Positions 34,664-43,485 of a DNA stretch of 59,540 bases are shown piece by piece. This DNA comes from Persephonella sp. Lineage in GTDB: Bacteria > Aquificota > Aquificia > Aquificales > Hydrogenothermaceae. The notes below the pieces were generated by a model. It saw nothing but the letters and a program-made list of their open reading frames with translations, made no database searches and was not told the DNA's origin. Numbering within the stretch: the stretch's first letter is position 1; each line of letters begins with the position of its first letter. The stretch spans positions 1 through 59,540 of the forward strand of contig JALSNI010000011.1 of NCBI GenBank assembly GCA_026987075.1, written 5' to 3'. The translations under genes were made by a program, and so were the position numbers.

Positions 34664-35219
34664 AATTCACCAAGTTATAGACTTTTGCACAGAATTCAAG
34701 GTCTGAGGTTAACTTTAGAGCATAATTTAGGCTACTGTGGGCAACAAAAGAGCCGTGTTTTTTCACGATAACAACGTGTTTTTCTGTTGTTTTAAAAAAT
34801 GATGAAAGAGTTTTTGCCAGTTCTGGGGAACCACTGGGATTATTAACTTCAATAATGGGAACACTACCTAAAAACAGTCTTCCTTCGTTATCTATGGGAG
34901 TGAACTCTCTGTCTAAAGAAAAACTGAGAGCTACAGCATTAACAGGGTGTGCGTGAATGATAGCCTTGTAATCTGTTGATTGATAGATAGCCCTGTGAAC
35001 TATCAGCTCTGAAGATGCCAGCCTGTCCATATCTGATGTTTCGTAAACGGGAACTTTGACAATATCTTCCTCTGTAAGAAATCCCAGCATTGCTCCTGTT
35101 TTTGTTATAAATATGTTGCTTCCCTCTCTCACGCTGATGTTTCCTGCGTGGGAATTAACCAGTCCTTCTTTATATAGGACTTTTCCAGTAAATATTATCT
35201 CTTTAATTATCTTTTCCAT
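34644..35219 (-). CDS. class II aldolase / adducin family protein (FucA-like)
   Basis: A 191-residue zinc enzyme. The metal and catalytic residues correspond to those of fuculose-1-phosphate aldolase: Glu71 in SSELIVHRAI, His89 and His91 in HAHP, and His155 in KKHGSFV. NSHAGNISVR (residues 22-31) is the phosphate-binding region. Related enzymes include ribulose-phosphate epimerase and methylthioribulose phosphate dehydratase; the substrate here is unknown. It overlaps the deacetylase gene by 17 bases at its start and the small membrane protein at its end, so it belongs to a four-gene overlapping unit. Confidence 0.82.
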   Translation of the reverse strand: MEKIIKEIIFTGKVLYKEGLVNSHAGNISVREGSNIFITKTGAMLGFLTEEDIVKVPVYETSDMDRLASSELIVHRAIYQSTDYKAIIHAHPVNAVALSFSLDREFTPIDNEGRLFLGSVPIIEVNNPSGSPELAKTLSSFFKTTEKHVVIVKKHGSFVAHSSLNYALKLTSDLEFCAKVYNLVNYGKSDN

Positions 35220-36282
35220 CTTCCCTCGTGTATACTGACCAGAAGTATGTAGCTTTCCTTTTTGTTTTTTTGTTCCAGCAGGTAAAGGCTATTCTATTTT
35301 TCCATTTTTTTAGTGGCTTAGTAAGTTTAACATATAGTTTATTTCCTTTTTTCTCTGCCTTTATCCATCCTATCTCAGATATGTAAATTCCACAGTTTTT
35401 ATATTTGTCTAAATTTTCAACTTCCGCAGAGATTTCTGGTGGATTGTTTTTTAGATATCCTATGTCTGGAGAATGTTTAATAACAGGCAGAACCTCTGTA
35501 TTTAGAACTTTTTTAAAATGCTTCATCTTTGCCCAGCTTCCAACTACTGGTTGTCTGTGAATAAGCCATAAAGGTGTGTTTTCATCAACATTTTGGGGGT
35601 CTTGGGTAAATAATGCTATGTATCCCATCTCTTTCAGCGTTTGAATAAAAGGTTTTGTGTATTCTCCGTAAGGAAAGGCATAGATTTTAGGAACATAACC
35701 AAGGAGTTTTTTTAATTTTTCTTCTGCTTTTAATGTATCTTTTACTATTAATTTTTTATAGCTTTCTAACTCCATCTGGGACATAATTTTTGCAAAATGC
35801 CTGTGGGAATAAGAATGGTTTCCAAACTCTACTAAAGGGTCTTTTTTTAGGTGTGATATCTGCTCTTTTGTCAGATAGTCAGGATATCTTCCTACACCTT
35901 CAGCATACAGAAACACAGTAAATGGAAAGTTATACTTTTTTAAAATCTTATATGCTCTCATCGTTGATTTATACCCGTCGTCTATTGTGATAACAACTGT
36001 TTTTTCTGGTATCTCTTCTCTTCTTTGGAGGTAATTTACCAGTTTCGATAAGGGAACTACATTGTAATGGTTTTTTTTCAGATATTCCATCTGCTTAATA
36101 AAATCTTCCATACTGACAGATGTTGTTGGGTATCTGTCTTCTTCTCCAAATTTGTGGTATATAAAAATAGTCGCATATCCTGCATATAGAGATTTACTGA
36201 TAAACGTAATCAGGAGAAATACGGCAGTTATCGTATTTATGTAATTTATTGGACTTAATAATATTTTTAACCCTTTGAACAT
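35203..36282 (-). CDS. polysaccharide deacetylase (NodB domain), membrane-anchored or exported
   Basis: A 359-residue protein with an N-terminal hydrophobic segment (about 15-34). A NodB/CE4 domain follows: ITIDDGYKS with Asp101 and Asp102, and the metal motif NHSYSH with His156 and His160, then FPYGEYT. It likely removes acetyl groups from an envelope polysaccharide such as peptidoglycan or poly-GlcNAc. The last 80 residues (ISAEVENLDKYKNCGIYIS onward) form an extra beta-rich domain. ATG 36282 has AAGGGGA at good spacing. Its first 89 bases overlap the end of the upstream wall hydrolase gene, a large overlap that is still supported by the signal segment. Confidence 0.85.
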   Translation of the reverse strand: MFKGLKILLSPINYINTITAVFLLITFISKSLYAGYATIFIYHKFGEEDRYPTTSVSMEDFIKQMEYLKKNHYNVVPLSKLVNYLQRREEIPEKTVVITIDDGYKSTMRAYKILKKYNFPFTVFLYAEGVGRYPDYLTKEQISHLKKDPLVEFGNHSYSHRHFAKIMSQMELESYKKLIVKDTLKAEEKLKKLLGYVPKIYAFPYGEYTKPFIQTLKEMGYIALFTQDPQNVDENTPLWLIHRQPVVGSWAKMKHFKKVLNTEVLPVIKHSPDIGYLKNNPPEISAEVENLDKYKNCGIYISEIGWIKAEKKGNKLYVKLTKPLKKWKNRIAFTCWNKKTKRKATYFWSVYTREDGKDN

Positions 36283-37090
36283 ATATTCCCCTTAGTATAG
36301 AGTATTTTTCAAGATGATTAGTAAGTAGGTAAGGGTCATCTGTTTTAAGCCTCACCAGTCTAAATTTTTTGTATGCCCATCCTCTATTTATACTATCATA
36401 ATAATCCTTTACTGATTCAAGTATGTTTGGGTATGCTTTAAGATAAACATTAGCTTTCTTTGCTTTTATTTTAGATGCATGTTTTTTGTCAAAAGTCCAC
36501 ACTCCAAACAGGTTGTTTGCCTGAACAAAAAATCGTGAACTGCCCCAGCCACTTTCTATGGCTGCCTGAGCAAGAACAATACTTACAGGATTAACGTTAA
36601 GTTTTGTTAGTAATTCATTAAGACCGTCTGCATTATATTTTTCTAAAAGATTTCCGATAATTTCCTGTTCTTGTGGAAGTATTTCTTTCCCTTCTTCTAA
36701 CTTTTTCTTTATGTAATGCACAAATGCTCTATACTGCTTCAGTTCAAAATTTTGGATAAGTATTGAGGGGAGAACCATGTCAATAAACTTTCTCTTTTTC
36801 TGCTCAACAGGCAGACTGTCTAAAGATATTACTTTTGTGTAAACAATAGGAATAACGTGGCTACAGTTTACAGGAACAATGTCCGTTATCCTGTGTATTG
36901 GTTTGTAAATAATTTTTATTTTTTTGAAAACAAATCCCGGCTTTTCCTTTATTATTCGATTTTTTTTGATATCAACTGTTGTCTGAAAAAGGGATATTAA
37001 AAGAAGCAGAAAAAATATTAAAATACCTGCCTTTTCCCTAAATGTAAGCCTTCTTAGAAAAATTCTAAACTTTGTATAATTCCTTTTCAT
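36194..37090 (-). CDS. Bax-like glucosaminidase, membrane-anchored
   Basis: A 298-residue protein from ATG 37090, which has AAGGAG upstream; the longer frame from 37165 lacks such a site. The Lys/Arg-rich N-terminus is followed by a membrane anchor (about 23-37). The C-terminal half is a glucosaminidase domain (Bax/FlgJ/LytG type) with LAQAAIESGWGSSRF, where Glu179 is the likely catalytic acid, then NNLFGVW and YPNILESVKDYYDSIN. It probably cuts peptidoglycan glycan strands from the periplasmic side. The pairing with a deacetylase suggests an envelope-remodelling unit. Confidence 0.85.
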   Translation of the reverse strand: MKRNYTKFRIFLRRLTFREKAGILIFFLLLLISLFQTTVDIKKNRIIKEKPGFVFKKIKIIYKPIHRITDIVPVNCSHVIPIVYTKVISLDSLPVEQKKRKFIDMVLPSILIQNFELKQYRAFVHYIKKKLEEGKEILPQEQEIIGNLLEKYNADGLNELLTKLNVNPVSIVLAQAAIESGWGSSRFFVQANNLFGVWTFDKKHASKIKAKKANVYLKAYPNILESVKDYYDSINRGWAYKKFRLVRLKTDDPYLLTNHLEKYSILRGIYVQRVKNIIKSNKLHKYDNCRISPDYVYQ

Positions 37091-37179
37091 ACTTCTCCTT
37101 AACTGTATATAAACTGTTAAAAACATTATAAAATTATATGGATATATTTCATTGACAAATTTCATACTTGGGAGTTTCC

Positions 37180-38550
37180 ATGTTTAGAGGTAAAGTAAGA
37201 AGGATTCACTTTATAGGTATTGGCGGTTCCGGGATGAACGGAATAGCTCAGGTTTTGTTAAATCAAGGTTTTACTGTGACAGGCTCTGACCTTAAAGAAA
37301 GTCAAACTGTTATAAATCTCAGGGAAATGGGAGCAAAAGTTGTAATAGGACATTCTCCTAATAATGTTGAGGGGGCAGATGTGGTTGTTTACTCTTCAGC
37401 AGTTAAACAGGACAATCCTGAGCTAATTAGAGCAAGAGAGTTGGGAATTCCTACTATACCTCGTGGGGAGATGCTCGCAGAGCTTATGAGATTTAAATAT
37501 GGAATTGCCATTGCTGGAAGTCACGGCAAAACAACAACTACATCAATGGTTGGCTTTATTTTAGGAAAAACAGGTTATGACCCAACAGTAGTTATAGGAG
37601 GGAAGTTAGAAGCTTACGGAAGTAACGCAAAGCTTGGTAGTGGAGACTTTATTGTTACCGAATCAGATGAAAGTGACGGTTCTTTTTTAAAGCTTACTCC
37701 TACTATTGTTTCTATTAACAACATTGACGTTGAACACATAGGTTTTTACAGGAATATAAGGGAGATAAAAGAAGCTTTTATTCAGTTTGCCAACAAAGTG
37801 CCCTTTTACGGGGCTGTAGCAGTTAACGTTGACGACCCTAATGTTAAAGATATTATTCCTGAGATAGAAAAAAAGGTTATAAAATTTGGTCTTACAGATG
37901 AAGCTGAAATAAGAGCTTATGACCTGAAATTAGTAAATGGAAAATATAGTTTCAAAGTTAATGATTTTGGAGAGATACATCTTTCAATACCAGGAAAGCA
38001 TAATGTATATAATGCTTTATCTGCCATCTCAATATCTTATGAGTTGGGAGTTCCTTTTTGTGTGGTAAAGGAGACCCTTGAAAACTTTAAGAATGCAAAC
38101 AGAAGATTTGAGATAAAATGTAACGGCAGTATAACAGTAATTGATGATTACGCTCACCATCCTACAGAAATAAAAGCAACAATAAAAGCAGCAAAGGAAA
38201 TGTTTCCCAATAAAAGGTTAATAGCTGTATTTCAGCCCCATAGATACTCAAGACTGTTTTCCCTTTACGAACAGTTTGTTGAATCTTTTAATCTAATAGA
38301 TATTGCTGTGATAACAGAAGTTTACTCTGCAGGGGAAAATCCTATAGACAGTGTCAGTGGTGAAAAATTAGCCAATGATATTTCTAAATGTGGAAAGATA
38401 GCTTATTATGCAGATAGTTTTCAGGAAATATTAAATCTGTTAAAAAGTATTATAAAAAAAGGAGATGTGTTGCTTATCATGGGAGCAGGAAACATAACAA
38501 AAGTGTCTGAGATGGTTTGTGAAACTATAGAGGTTAGAGGGGAAAGGTAA
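37180..38550 (+). CDS. murC: UDP-N-acetylmuramate:L-alanine ligase
   Basis: ATP-dependent ligase adding L-alanine to UDP-MurNAc. The N-terminus HFIGIGGSGMNGIAQVL is diagnostic. Then come the P-loop GSHGKTTTTSMVG, TESDESDGSF, and the C-terminal DDYAHHPTEI and FQPHRYSR. From ATG 37180 the protein is 456 residues. The frame also opens at TTG 37168, but GGGAG lies between, so ATG 37180 is chosen. It lies 13 kb away from the main wall cluster and overlaps the next gene by 1 base (TAATG). Confidence 0.96.
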   Translation: MFRGKVRRIHFIGIGGSGMNGIAQVLLNQGFTVTGSDLKESQTVINLREMGAKVVIGHSPNNVEGADVVVYSSAVKQDNPELIRARELGIPTIPRGEMLAELMRFKYGIAIAGSHGKTTTTSMVGFILGKTGYDPTVVIGGKLEAYGSNAKLGSGDFIVTESDESDGSFLKLTPTIVSINNIDVEHIGFYRNIREIKEAFIQFANKVPFYGAVAVNVDDPNVKDIIPEIEKKVIKFGLTDEAEIRAYDLKLVNGKYSFKVNDFGEIHLSIPGKHNVYNALSAISISYELGVPFCVVKETLENFKNANRRFEIKCNGSITVIDDYAHHPTEIKATIKAAKEMFPNKRLIAVFQPHRYSRLFSLYEQFVESFNLIDIAVITEVYSAGENPIDSVSGEKLANDISKCGKIAYYADSFQEILNLLKSIIKKGDVLLIMGAGNITKVSEMVCETIEVRGER

Positions 38551-39899
38551 TGAAGTTTGGCTTTGTTAATGAAGAAAATATGTCCCTCTTAACAGACCTT
38601 TACGAGCTGACTATGGCTCAGGTTTACTTTAAAAGAGGAATGAATAAAACAGCCATATTTGATTTTTATACAAGAAAAGTAGAAAACAGGTCTTACCTTC
38701 TCACTGCAGGTCTTGAACAGCTACTTTTTTATCTCTTAAATATAAAATTTACTCAGGAGGACTTGGAATATCTTCGTTCAACAGGTCTTTTTGAGGAGGA
38801 TTTCCTGAATTATCTGAAAAATTTCCGTTTTACAGGAAATGTGTATGCAGTAGAAGAGGGAGAAATTGTATTTCCAGATGAGCCTATTATTCAAGTAGAA
38901 GCCCCTCTAATAGAAGCCCAGATTATTGAAACATTCTTAATCAATACCCTACAGCATCCCACCTTAGTTGCAACAAAAGCAATGAGATGTTATTCAGCCG
39001 CAAGGGGAACAATACTGATTGATTTTGGCTTAAGGAGAGCCCACGGAACAGATGCAGGAATGAAAGCAGCAAGGTCTTCTTTTATTGGAGGGTTTTCAGG
39101 AACTTCAAACATTCTTGCAGGGAAAGAGTATGGAATACCCATATTTGGAACAATGGCACATTCTTTTATACTTGCCCATAAAGATGAAGTTGATGCATTT
39201 ATTAACTTTGCCTCTGTTTATCCAGAAAATACAATCCTCTTGGTTGATACATATAACACTGTTAATGGTATTTATAACGCAGTAAAAGCAATAAAAAAAT
39301 TGGGACTTAAACATTTCAAGGGAATAAGATTAGACAGTGGGGACATCCTTTCATTATCAAAAGAAGCGAGGAAGATATTAGACAGGGAAGGTTTTAAAGA
39401 TGCTATCATAGTGGTAAGTGGAGGGATTAATGAATATAAAATAAAGGAGCTTTTAGATAATGGGGCCCCCATAGATGGATGGGGAGTAGGAACAGAACTG
39501 GTAGTATCAGCAGACCTTCCCTATCTTGACTGTGCATACAAACTTGTTGAATATGATGGAAGGCCTGTTATGAAATTTAGCACCAAGAAAAAAACCCTTC
39601 CTCACAAAAAACAAATTTATAGAATATATGAAAACGGTATAATTAAAAGAGACATCATAACAAGATACGACGAAAAAGTAGATGAAGGAACACCTCTTCT
39701 ACACAAATACATTGAAAATGGAAAACTTGTAAAAAAACTACCTTCTTTAAAGGAAATAAAGGAAAAAGCAATAAATAGCTTTAACAGCCTGCCAGAAGAG
39801 ATGAAAAATATAGATACCACAGTCCACTTATATCCTGAAGTTAGTAAAACTATAGAAAAAACAATAAAAGAACTTGAAAAGAAGTATCTGAAAGGGTAA
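38550..39899 (+). CDS. pncB: nicotinate phosphoribosyltransferase
   Basis: NAD salvage enzyme that makes nicotinate mononucleotide from nicotinate and PRPP. The N-terminal LLTDLYELTMAQVYFKRG is the classical family start. RRAHGTDAGMKAARSSFIGG and GTMAHSFILAH contain the active-site region, and LDSGDI and WGVGTELV bind the phosphoribosyl group. Length is 449 residues. The start codon shares a base with the murC stop, and the metal-binding protein gene follows after 4 bases, so the three are probably one transcript. Confidence 0.93.
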   Translation: MKFGFVNEENMSLLTDLYELTMAQVYFKRGMNKTAIFDFYTRKVENRSYLLTAGLEQLLFYLLNIKFTQEDLEYLRSTGLFEEDFLNYLKNFRFTGNVYAVEEGEIVFPDEPIIQVEAPLIEAQIIETFLINTLQHPTLVATKAMRCYSAARGTILIDFGLRRAHGTDAGMKAARSSFIGGFSGTSNILAGKEYGIPIFGTMAHSFILAHKDEVDAFINFASVYPENTILLVDTYNTVNGIYNAVKAIKKLGLKHFKGIRLDSGDILSLSKEARKILDREGFKDAIIVVSGGINEYKIKELLDNGAPIDGWGVGTELVVSADLPYLDCAYKLVEYDGRPVMKFSTKKKTLPHKKQIYRIYENGIIKRDIITRYDEKVDEGTPLLHKYIENGKLVKKLPSLKEIKEKAINSFNSLPEEMKNIDTTVHLYPEVSKTIEKTIKELEKKYLKG

Positions 39900-39903
39900 A
39901 AAA

Positions 39904-40734
39904 ATGAGAGTTGTAATTTTTCTGTTTTTGAGTATGTTTCTCTCGTTTTCCTATGGAAAACCTGTTGTTTATACAACAGTGAAACCGATAGCTGACATAA
40001 TATCACAGATAACAGGAGAAAAGGTTTATTACATAATACCTCCAAACACTTCCCCTCACACATATGAAATAAAGTTTTCCTCACTGAAAGGGGTGTATGA
40101 TGCCGACCTGTTTGTTTATATAGGTTCAGGAGAACCTCCCATAGAGGGACTGCTTCAATCTATACCAGAGGAAAAGAGGATTAAACTGTTAGACCTAAAA
40201 GAGCTTAACGTTATAGAGGACGAAGACCACCACCACAAACATCCTGCCATATGGCTTAATCCTGATAATGCAGTTGTGATAGCCAAGTATATAACAAAAA
40301 AATTAGAACAGATTGACCCTGAAAATAAGGAAAATTACGAGAAAAGATTTAAAAAATTTGTTGAAAAAATAACAGAGTTAAAAAATTACGGATTGAAAAA
40401 GATAGGTAGTTTAAAAAATAAAAAGTTTATTTCTTATCACTATGCGTGGCCTTATTTTACGCAAGCATTTGGTTTGGAATATGTAGGAGTTGTTGAGATG
40501 GGACACGGCAGAGAGCCTACTCCTAAACATCTAATAAATCTTATCAACACAATAAAGAAATACAAAATTAAATCAATATTTGCTTCAAAACAGTTTTATA
40601 ACAGGAAGTATATCAGCCTTATAAAAAATAACACAAATGTAAATGTTGTTTTTTTAGACCCGTTTGGCATTGACAAAGGTTATTTAGACATGATGAAGTT
40701 TAACATAGATAGAGTTTATGAAGGATTACATTAA
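39904..40734 (+). CDS. zinc/manganese ABC transporter substrate-binding protein (ZnuA family)
   Basis: A 276-residue protein with a signal peptide (about 1-18). Family metal ligands are in place: His52 in SPHTYE, His113 in HPAIWL, His179 in SYHYAWPY and Asp252 in LDPFG. There is a short acidic and histidine-rich loop (EDEDHHHKH, 106-113), typical of zinc-binding members. No permease or ATPase gene is nearby, so it is an orphan that must use a transporter encoded elsewhere, or act as a periplasmic metal buffer. It ends 4 bases into the end of the convergent metal exporter gene. Confidence 0.88.
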   Translation: MRVVIFLFLSMFLSFSYGKPVVYTTVKPIADIISQITGEKVYYIIPPNTSPHTYEIKFSSLKGVYDADLFVYIGSGEPPIEGLLQSIPEEKRIKLLDLKELNVIEDEDHHHKHPAIWLNPDNAVVIAKYITKKLEQIDPENKENYEKRFKKFVEKITELKNYGLKKIGSLKNKKFISYHYAWPYFTQAFGLEYVGVVEMGHGREPTPKHLINLINTIKKYKIKSIFASKQFYNRKYISLIKNNTNVNVVFLDPFGIDKGYLDMMKFNIDRVYEGLH

Positions 40735-41618
40735 TATGTATATTCACACACAAACTCTTTTGTTTCAGGTTGAAGTGTGATGTGATTAATCCCTTCAGCT
40801 TCAAGTTCTTTTTTTAGCTGGTAGACTATCTTATCAAATTTTTCAATAGTTACCTCCTTGTTTAAAACTACATGGGCAGAAAGATATATATCTTTTGAAG
40901 ATAAAGCCCAGATGTGTATGTCGTGAACATCGTAAATATCTGGATTTTTCAAAATAATTTCCTTTATAAGATTTATGTTTATTTCAGAAGGAACAGATTC
41001 CATCAAAATCATATAGCTTTTCTTCAAAACAGGGGTAGTTTCCTTTAATATGTAAAGACTAAAGATAATTGATATAAGAGGGTCTACCCAGTTTATACCA
41101 TAAAAATAGATAACAATTCCTCCTATTACTACACCAAGGGAAATTCCTGCATCACTGAGTAGATGCAAATAAGCAGCTCTTATATTAAGGTCGTGGTTAT
41201 GTTCATGGGAATGATGTTTATGTCCGTGAAGACCAAGAAGATATGCAGAAAATGCATTTATAACAAATGCAATAGCTCCCATAACGATAACATAAACACT
41301 CTCTACCTCTACAGGTTCAAAAAGTCTTTCAATGCTGGATATAATTATGAGAAATATAGCACCAAGCAAAAATGCAGAATTTATAAATCCTGCCATAACT
41401 TCAGACCTTAGATAACCGTAGGTCATAGTTTCTGTAGGTTTCTTTGACATAAAATAGATGGCAACAAAAGCGATAACCAGTGATATAACATCCTGAAAGT
41501 TGTGAACAGCATCAGTTATCAGAGCCATAGAATGGGCATACAGACCTATAACTATCTGAAGAATAACAATTATCATGTTAAGAACAATAGCGATGGATAT
41601 CTTCAGTCTGCTATCCAA
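40731..41618 (-). CDS. cation diffusion facilitator (CDF) metal exporter
   Basis: A 295-residue protein with six membrane segments. Motifs: DAVHNFQD in helix 2 and HLLSDAG in helix 5, which give the His/Asp metal site, and a histidine-rich loop GLHGHKHHSHEHNHD between helices 4 and 5. These point to zinc (or a similar divalent ion) efflux in exchange for protons. A C-terminal cytoplasmic domain follows. The frame extends to 41672, but AAGGAGG at 41630-41624 places the start at TTG 41618. It is divergent from rluD and convergent with the zinc-binding protein gene. Confidence 0.92.
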   Translation of the reverse strand: MDSRLKISIAIVLNMIIVILQIVIGLYAHSMALITDAVHNFQDVISLVIAFVAIYFMSKKPTETMTYGYLRSEVMAGFINSAFLLGAIFLIIISSIERLFEPVEVESVYVIVMGAIAFVINAFSAYLLGLHGHKHHSHEHNHDLNIRAAYLHLLSDAGISLGVVIGGIVIYFYGINWVDPLISIIFSLYILKETTPVLKKSYMILMESVPSEININLIKEIILKNPDIYDVHDIHIWALSSKDIYLSAHVVLNKEVTIEKFDKIVYQLKKELEAEGINHITLQPETKEFVCEYTY

Positions 41619-41628
41619 TCCGTCCTCC

Positions 41629-41656
41629 TTGATAAAAATAAACTGAATATTATAAT
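41629..41656 (+). promoter_or_regulatory. putative promoter of rluD
   Basis: TTGATA at 41629-41634, a 16-base spacer and TATAAT at 41651-41656, 30 bases before the rluD start. The -35 box overlaps the ribosome site of the divergent CDF gene. Confidence 0.45.
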
Positions 41657-41685
41657 GTGTTTTAAAAAACACAGGTTCAAGGTTG

Positions 41686-42633
41686 ATGGAACAGCTCAGT
41701 TTTATAGTAGAAGAAAAAAATGTCAGATTAGACCAGTTTCTTGCAAAAGTTTATCCTGAATATTCAAGGTCTTATTTTCAAAAGCTTATAAAAGATGGAT
41801 ATGTTGAGATAGATGGAAAAAAGGCAACAAAACCTTCCTTAAAACTAAAGGGGGGAGAAAGGGTAAGCCTTACTATTCCTCCTCCAGAGGAAATAGAGGT
41901 TAAGCCTGAAAACATACCTCTTGAAATACACTATGAAGACGAAGACTTAGCAGTTATATACAAACCTCCCGGTATGGTTGTCCATCCATCCCCCGGACAC
42001 ACATCTAAAACCCTTGTAAATGCACTCCTTTATCACTTCAAAAATGTTTCCCAGTTTGGTGGAAGGGAAAGGGCAGGAATTGTTCACAGATTAGACAAAG
42101 ATACTGCAGGTCTGATGGTTGTTGCAAAGTCTGAATTTGCCCATAAAGAGCTCCAAAAACAGTTTCAAAGCAGAGCAGTAAACAAAAAATACAAAGCTAT
42201 TGTTACAGGAATAATAAGAAAAGACCACGGCTTTATAGATTTCCCCATAGGTAGGTCTGTATACAACAGAAAAAAGATGGGAAGCGTGTCAACAAATCTA
42301 CGGGATGCCCTTACAGAGTTCTGGGCTTTAAAAAGATGGGAGGAGCATAACCTGACTCTTGTTGACATAAAACTCCACACAGGAAGAACCCATCAGATAA
42401 GGGTTCATTTTTCAGAAATCGGACATCCTCTGCTTAATGACAGAGTTTATGGTTTCAAAACCTCTTCTCTTAAAAGTCAGCTTGCAAGAGAGTTTTCACA
42501 GGAGCTGAACTTTCACGCCCTTGTTGCATACAGACTTTCCTTTACCCATCCCCGCACGGGAAACACAATAGATATAGAATTAGAAAAACTTCCTGAACCT
42601 ATAGAAAAATACATTCAAATCTTTTCTGCCTGA
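41686..42633 (+). CDS. rluD: RluD-family 23S rRNA pseudouridine synthase
   Basis: A 315-residue RluA-superfamily enzyme. An S4 RNA-binding domain (about residues 14-60, RLDQFLAKVYPEYSRSYFQ) precedes the catalytic domain with IVHRLDKDTAGLMVVAKS, where the Asp after Leu is the nucleophile, and LHTGRTHQIRVH. It probably makes pseudouridines 1911, 1915 and 1917 in helix 69, although RluC is a related possibility. ATG 41686 is preceded by CAAGG; TTG 41683 is also in frame. Its end overlaps the convergent methyltransferase gene by 19 bases. Confidence 0.88.
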   Translation: MEQLSFIVEEKNVRLDQFLAKVYPEYSRSYFQKLIKDGYVEIDGKKATKPSLKLKGGERVSLTIPPPEEIEVKPENIPLEIHYEDEDLAVIYKPPGMVVHPSPGHTSKTLVNALLYHFKNVSQFGGRERAGIVHRLDKDTAGLMVVAKSEFAHKELQKQFQSRAVNKKYKAIVTGIIRKDHGFIDFPIGRSVYNRKKMGSVSTNLRDALTEFWALKRWEEHNLTLVDIKLHTGRTHQIRVHFSEIGHPLLNDRVYGFKTSSLKSQLAREFSQELNFHALVAYRLSFTHPRTGNTIDIELEKLPEPIEKYIQIFSA

Positions 42634-43244
42634 ATTACTACAAATGAGCCTGTCCCATATCCTTTAATAATAGGCTGAACCTGTTTTATGTTCTCAGGGA
42701 AGTCAAAAATTGTCTGAACATATCTGAATTTACCAAAGCCAGCATCAGAGAGGAGTTTAATAACCTCTTCTGCTGAAAAAAATGTTGCTACACGATAAAA
42801 GGGGTTTTTATCTCTGTTTTTTTGATAAAACTGCCCCAAAGGAGAATTCCTGTCTATGAAACCAACAACAATTTTACCTCTTTTTCTCAGTATTCTGCGG
42901 ACTTCCTTTAATGTCTTTTCTACATCGTCTAAAAAGCATATAGTTGTTACAAGAAGGGAAAAATCAAAACTGCTGTCCTTCAGTGGTAGATATTCTCCAA
43001 CCCCTCTGACAACATATACACCTTTTGATTTACAGACTTTTGCCATTTTTAATGATGGCTCAATACCATACTTTATTTTTAGTGGGACAGCAAATCTTCC
43101 TGTTCCTGCTCCTATCTCAATACCTTTTCCTTCAGGAAGGAGCTTTCTGACAGCATTTAGTTCAGACATATATGTGTAGTAATGTTTTTCAAACCATCTT
43201 TCGTATCTTTCAGGAAAGCGGTCAAAAGGCTCAGTTTTTGCCAC
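42615..43244 (-). CDS. class I SAM-dependent methyltransferase
   Basis: A 209-residue protein of the Methyltransf_11 type. The SAM motif I GIEIGAGTGRFAVPL is at about residues 40-54, followed by an acidic strand end, LPLKDSSFDFSLL (motif II) and EVRRILRKRGKIVVGFIDR (motif III). The substrate cannot be told. It overlaps the DUF454 gene by 14 bases and forms a unit with it and the iron-sulfur protein gene. A link with metal or cofactor chemistry is only suggested by context. Confidence 0.82.
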   Translation of the reverse strand: MAKTEPFDRFPERYERWFEKHYYTYMSELNAVRKLLPEGKGIEIGAGTGRFAVPLKIKYGIEPSLKMAKVCKSKGVYVVRGVGEYLPLKDSSFDFSLLVTTICFLDDVEKTLKEVRRILRKRGKIVVGFIDRNSPLGQFYQKNRDKNPFYRVATFFSAEEVIKLLSDAGFGKFRYVQTIFDFPENIKQVQPIIKGYGTGSFVVIQAEKI

Positions 43245-43485
43245 TGCTTTTTAACGGCTCTTTACCGTGTATGTATTTTATTAGAACAAAGTTTATAAAT
43301 CTATTGATTTTTGAGTTTTTATTGCCGTTTTTAAACTTTTTTACATAATAAGCAACTTTCTTTCTGGAGATTAAACCAAAGAAAAAGGCAGCAATCAAAA
43401 GGAAAGGAACCCCGGGAATGACAGGAAGAACAATTCCCGCCACTCCTATTAGTAAGAATAATATACCTAAAAGATATTTCATCAT
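43231..43485 (-). CDS. DUF454 (YbaN-like) small membrane protein
   Basis: An 84-residue protein with two hydrophobic segments around the family motif GVAGIVLPVIPGVPFLLIAAFFF, then a basic tail. The family is widespread and of unknown function. Its ATG overlaps the stop of the iron-sulfur protein gene by 4 bases, and its end overlaps the methyltransferase gene by 14 bases, so the three are translated together. Confidence 0.8.
   Translation of the reverse strand: MMKYLLGILFLLIGVAGIVLPVIPGVPFLLIAAFFFGLISRKKVAYYVKKFKNGNKNSKINRFINFVLIKYIHGKEPLKSSGKN

Noticed and set aside
37091-37165. Longer N-terminus of the Bax-like protein
   Set aside because: There is no ribosome site before 37165, whereas ATG 37090 has AAGGAG; the added residues look like translated intergenic DNA.
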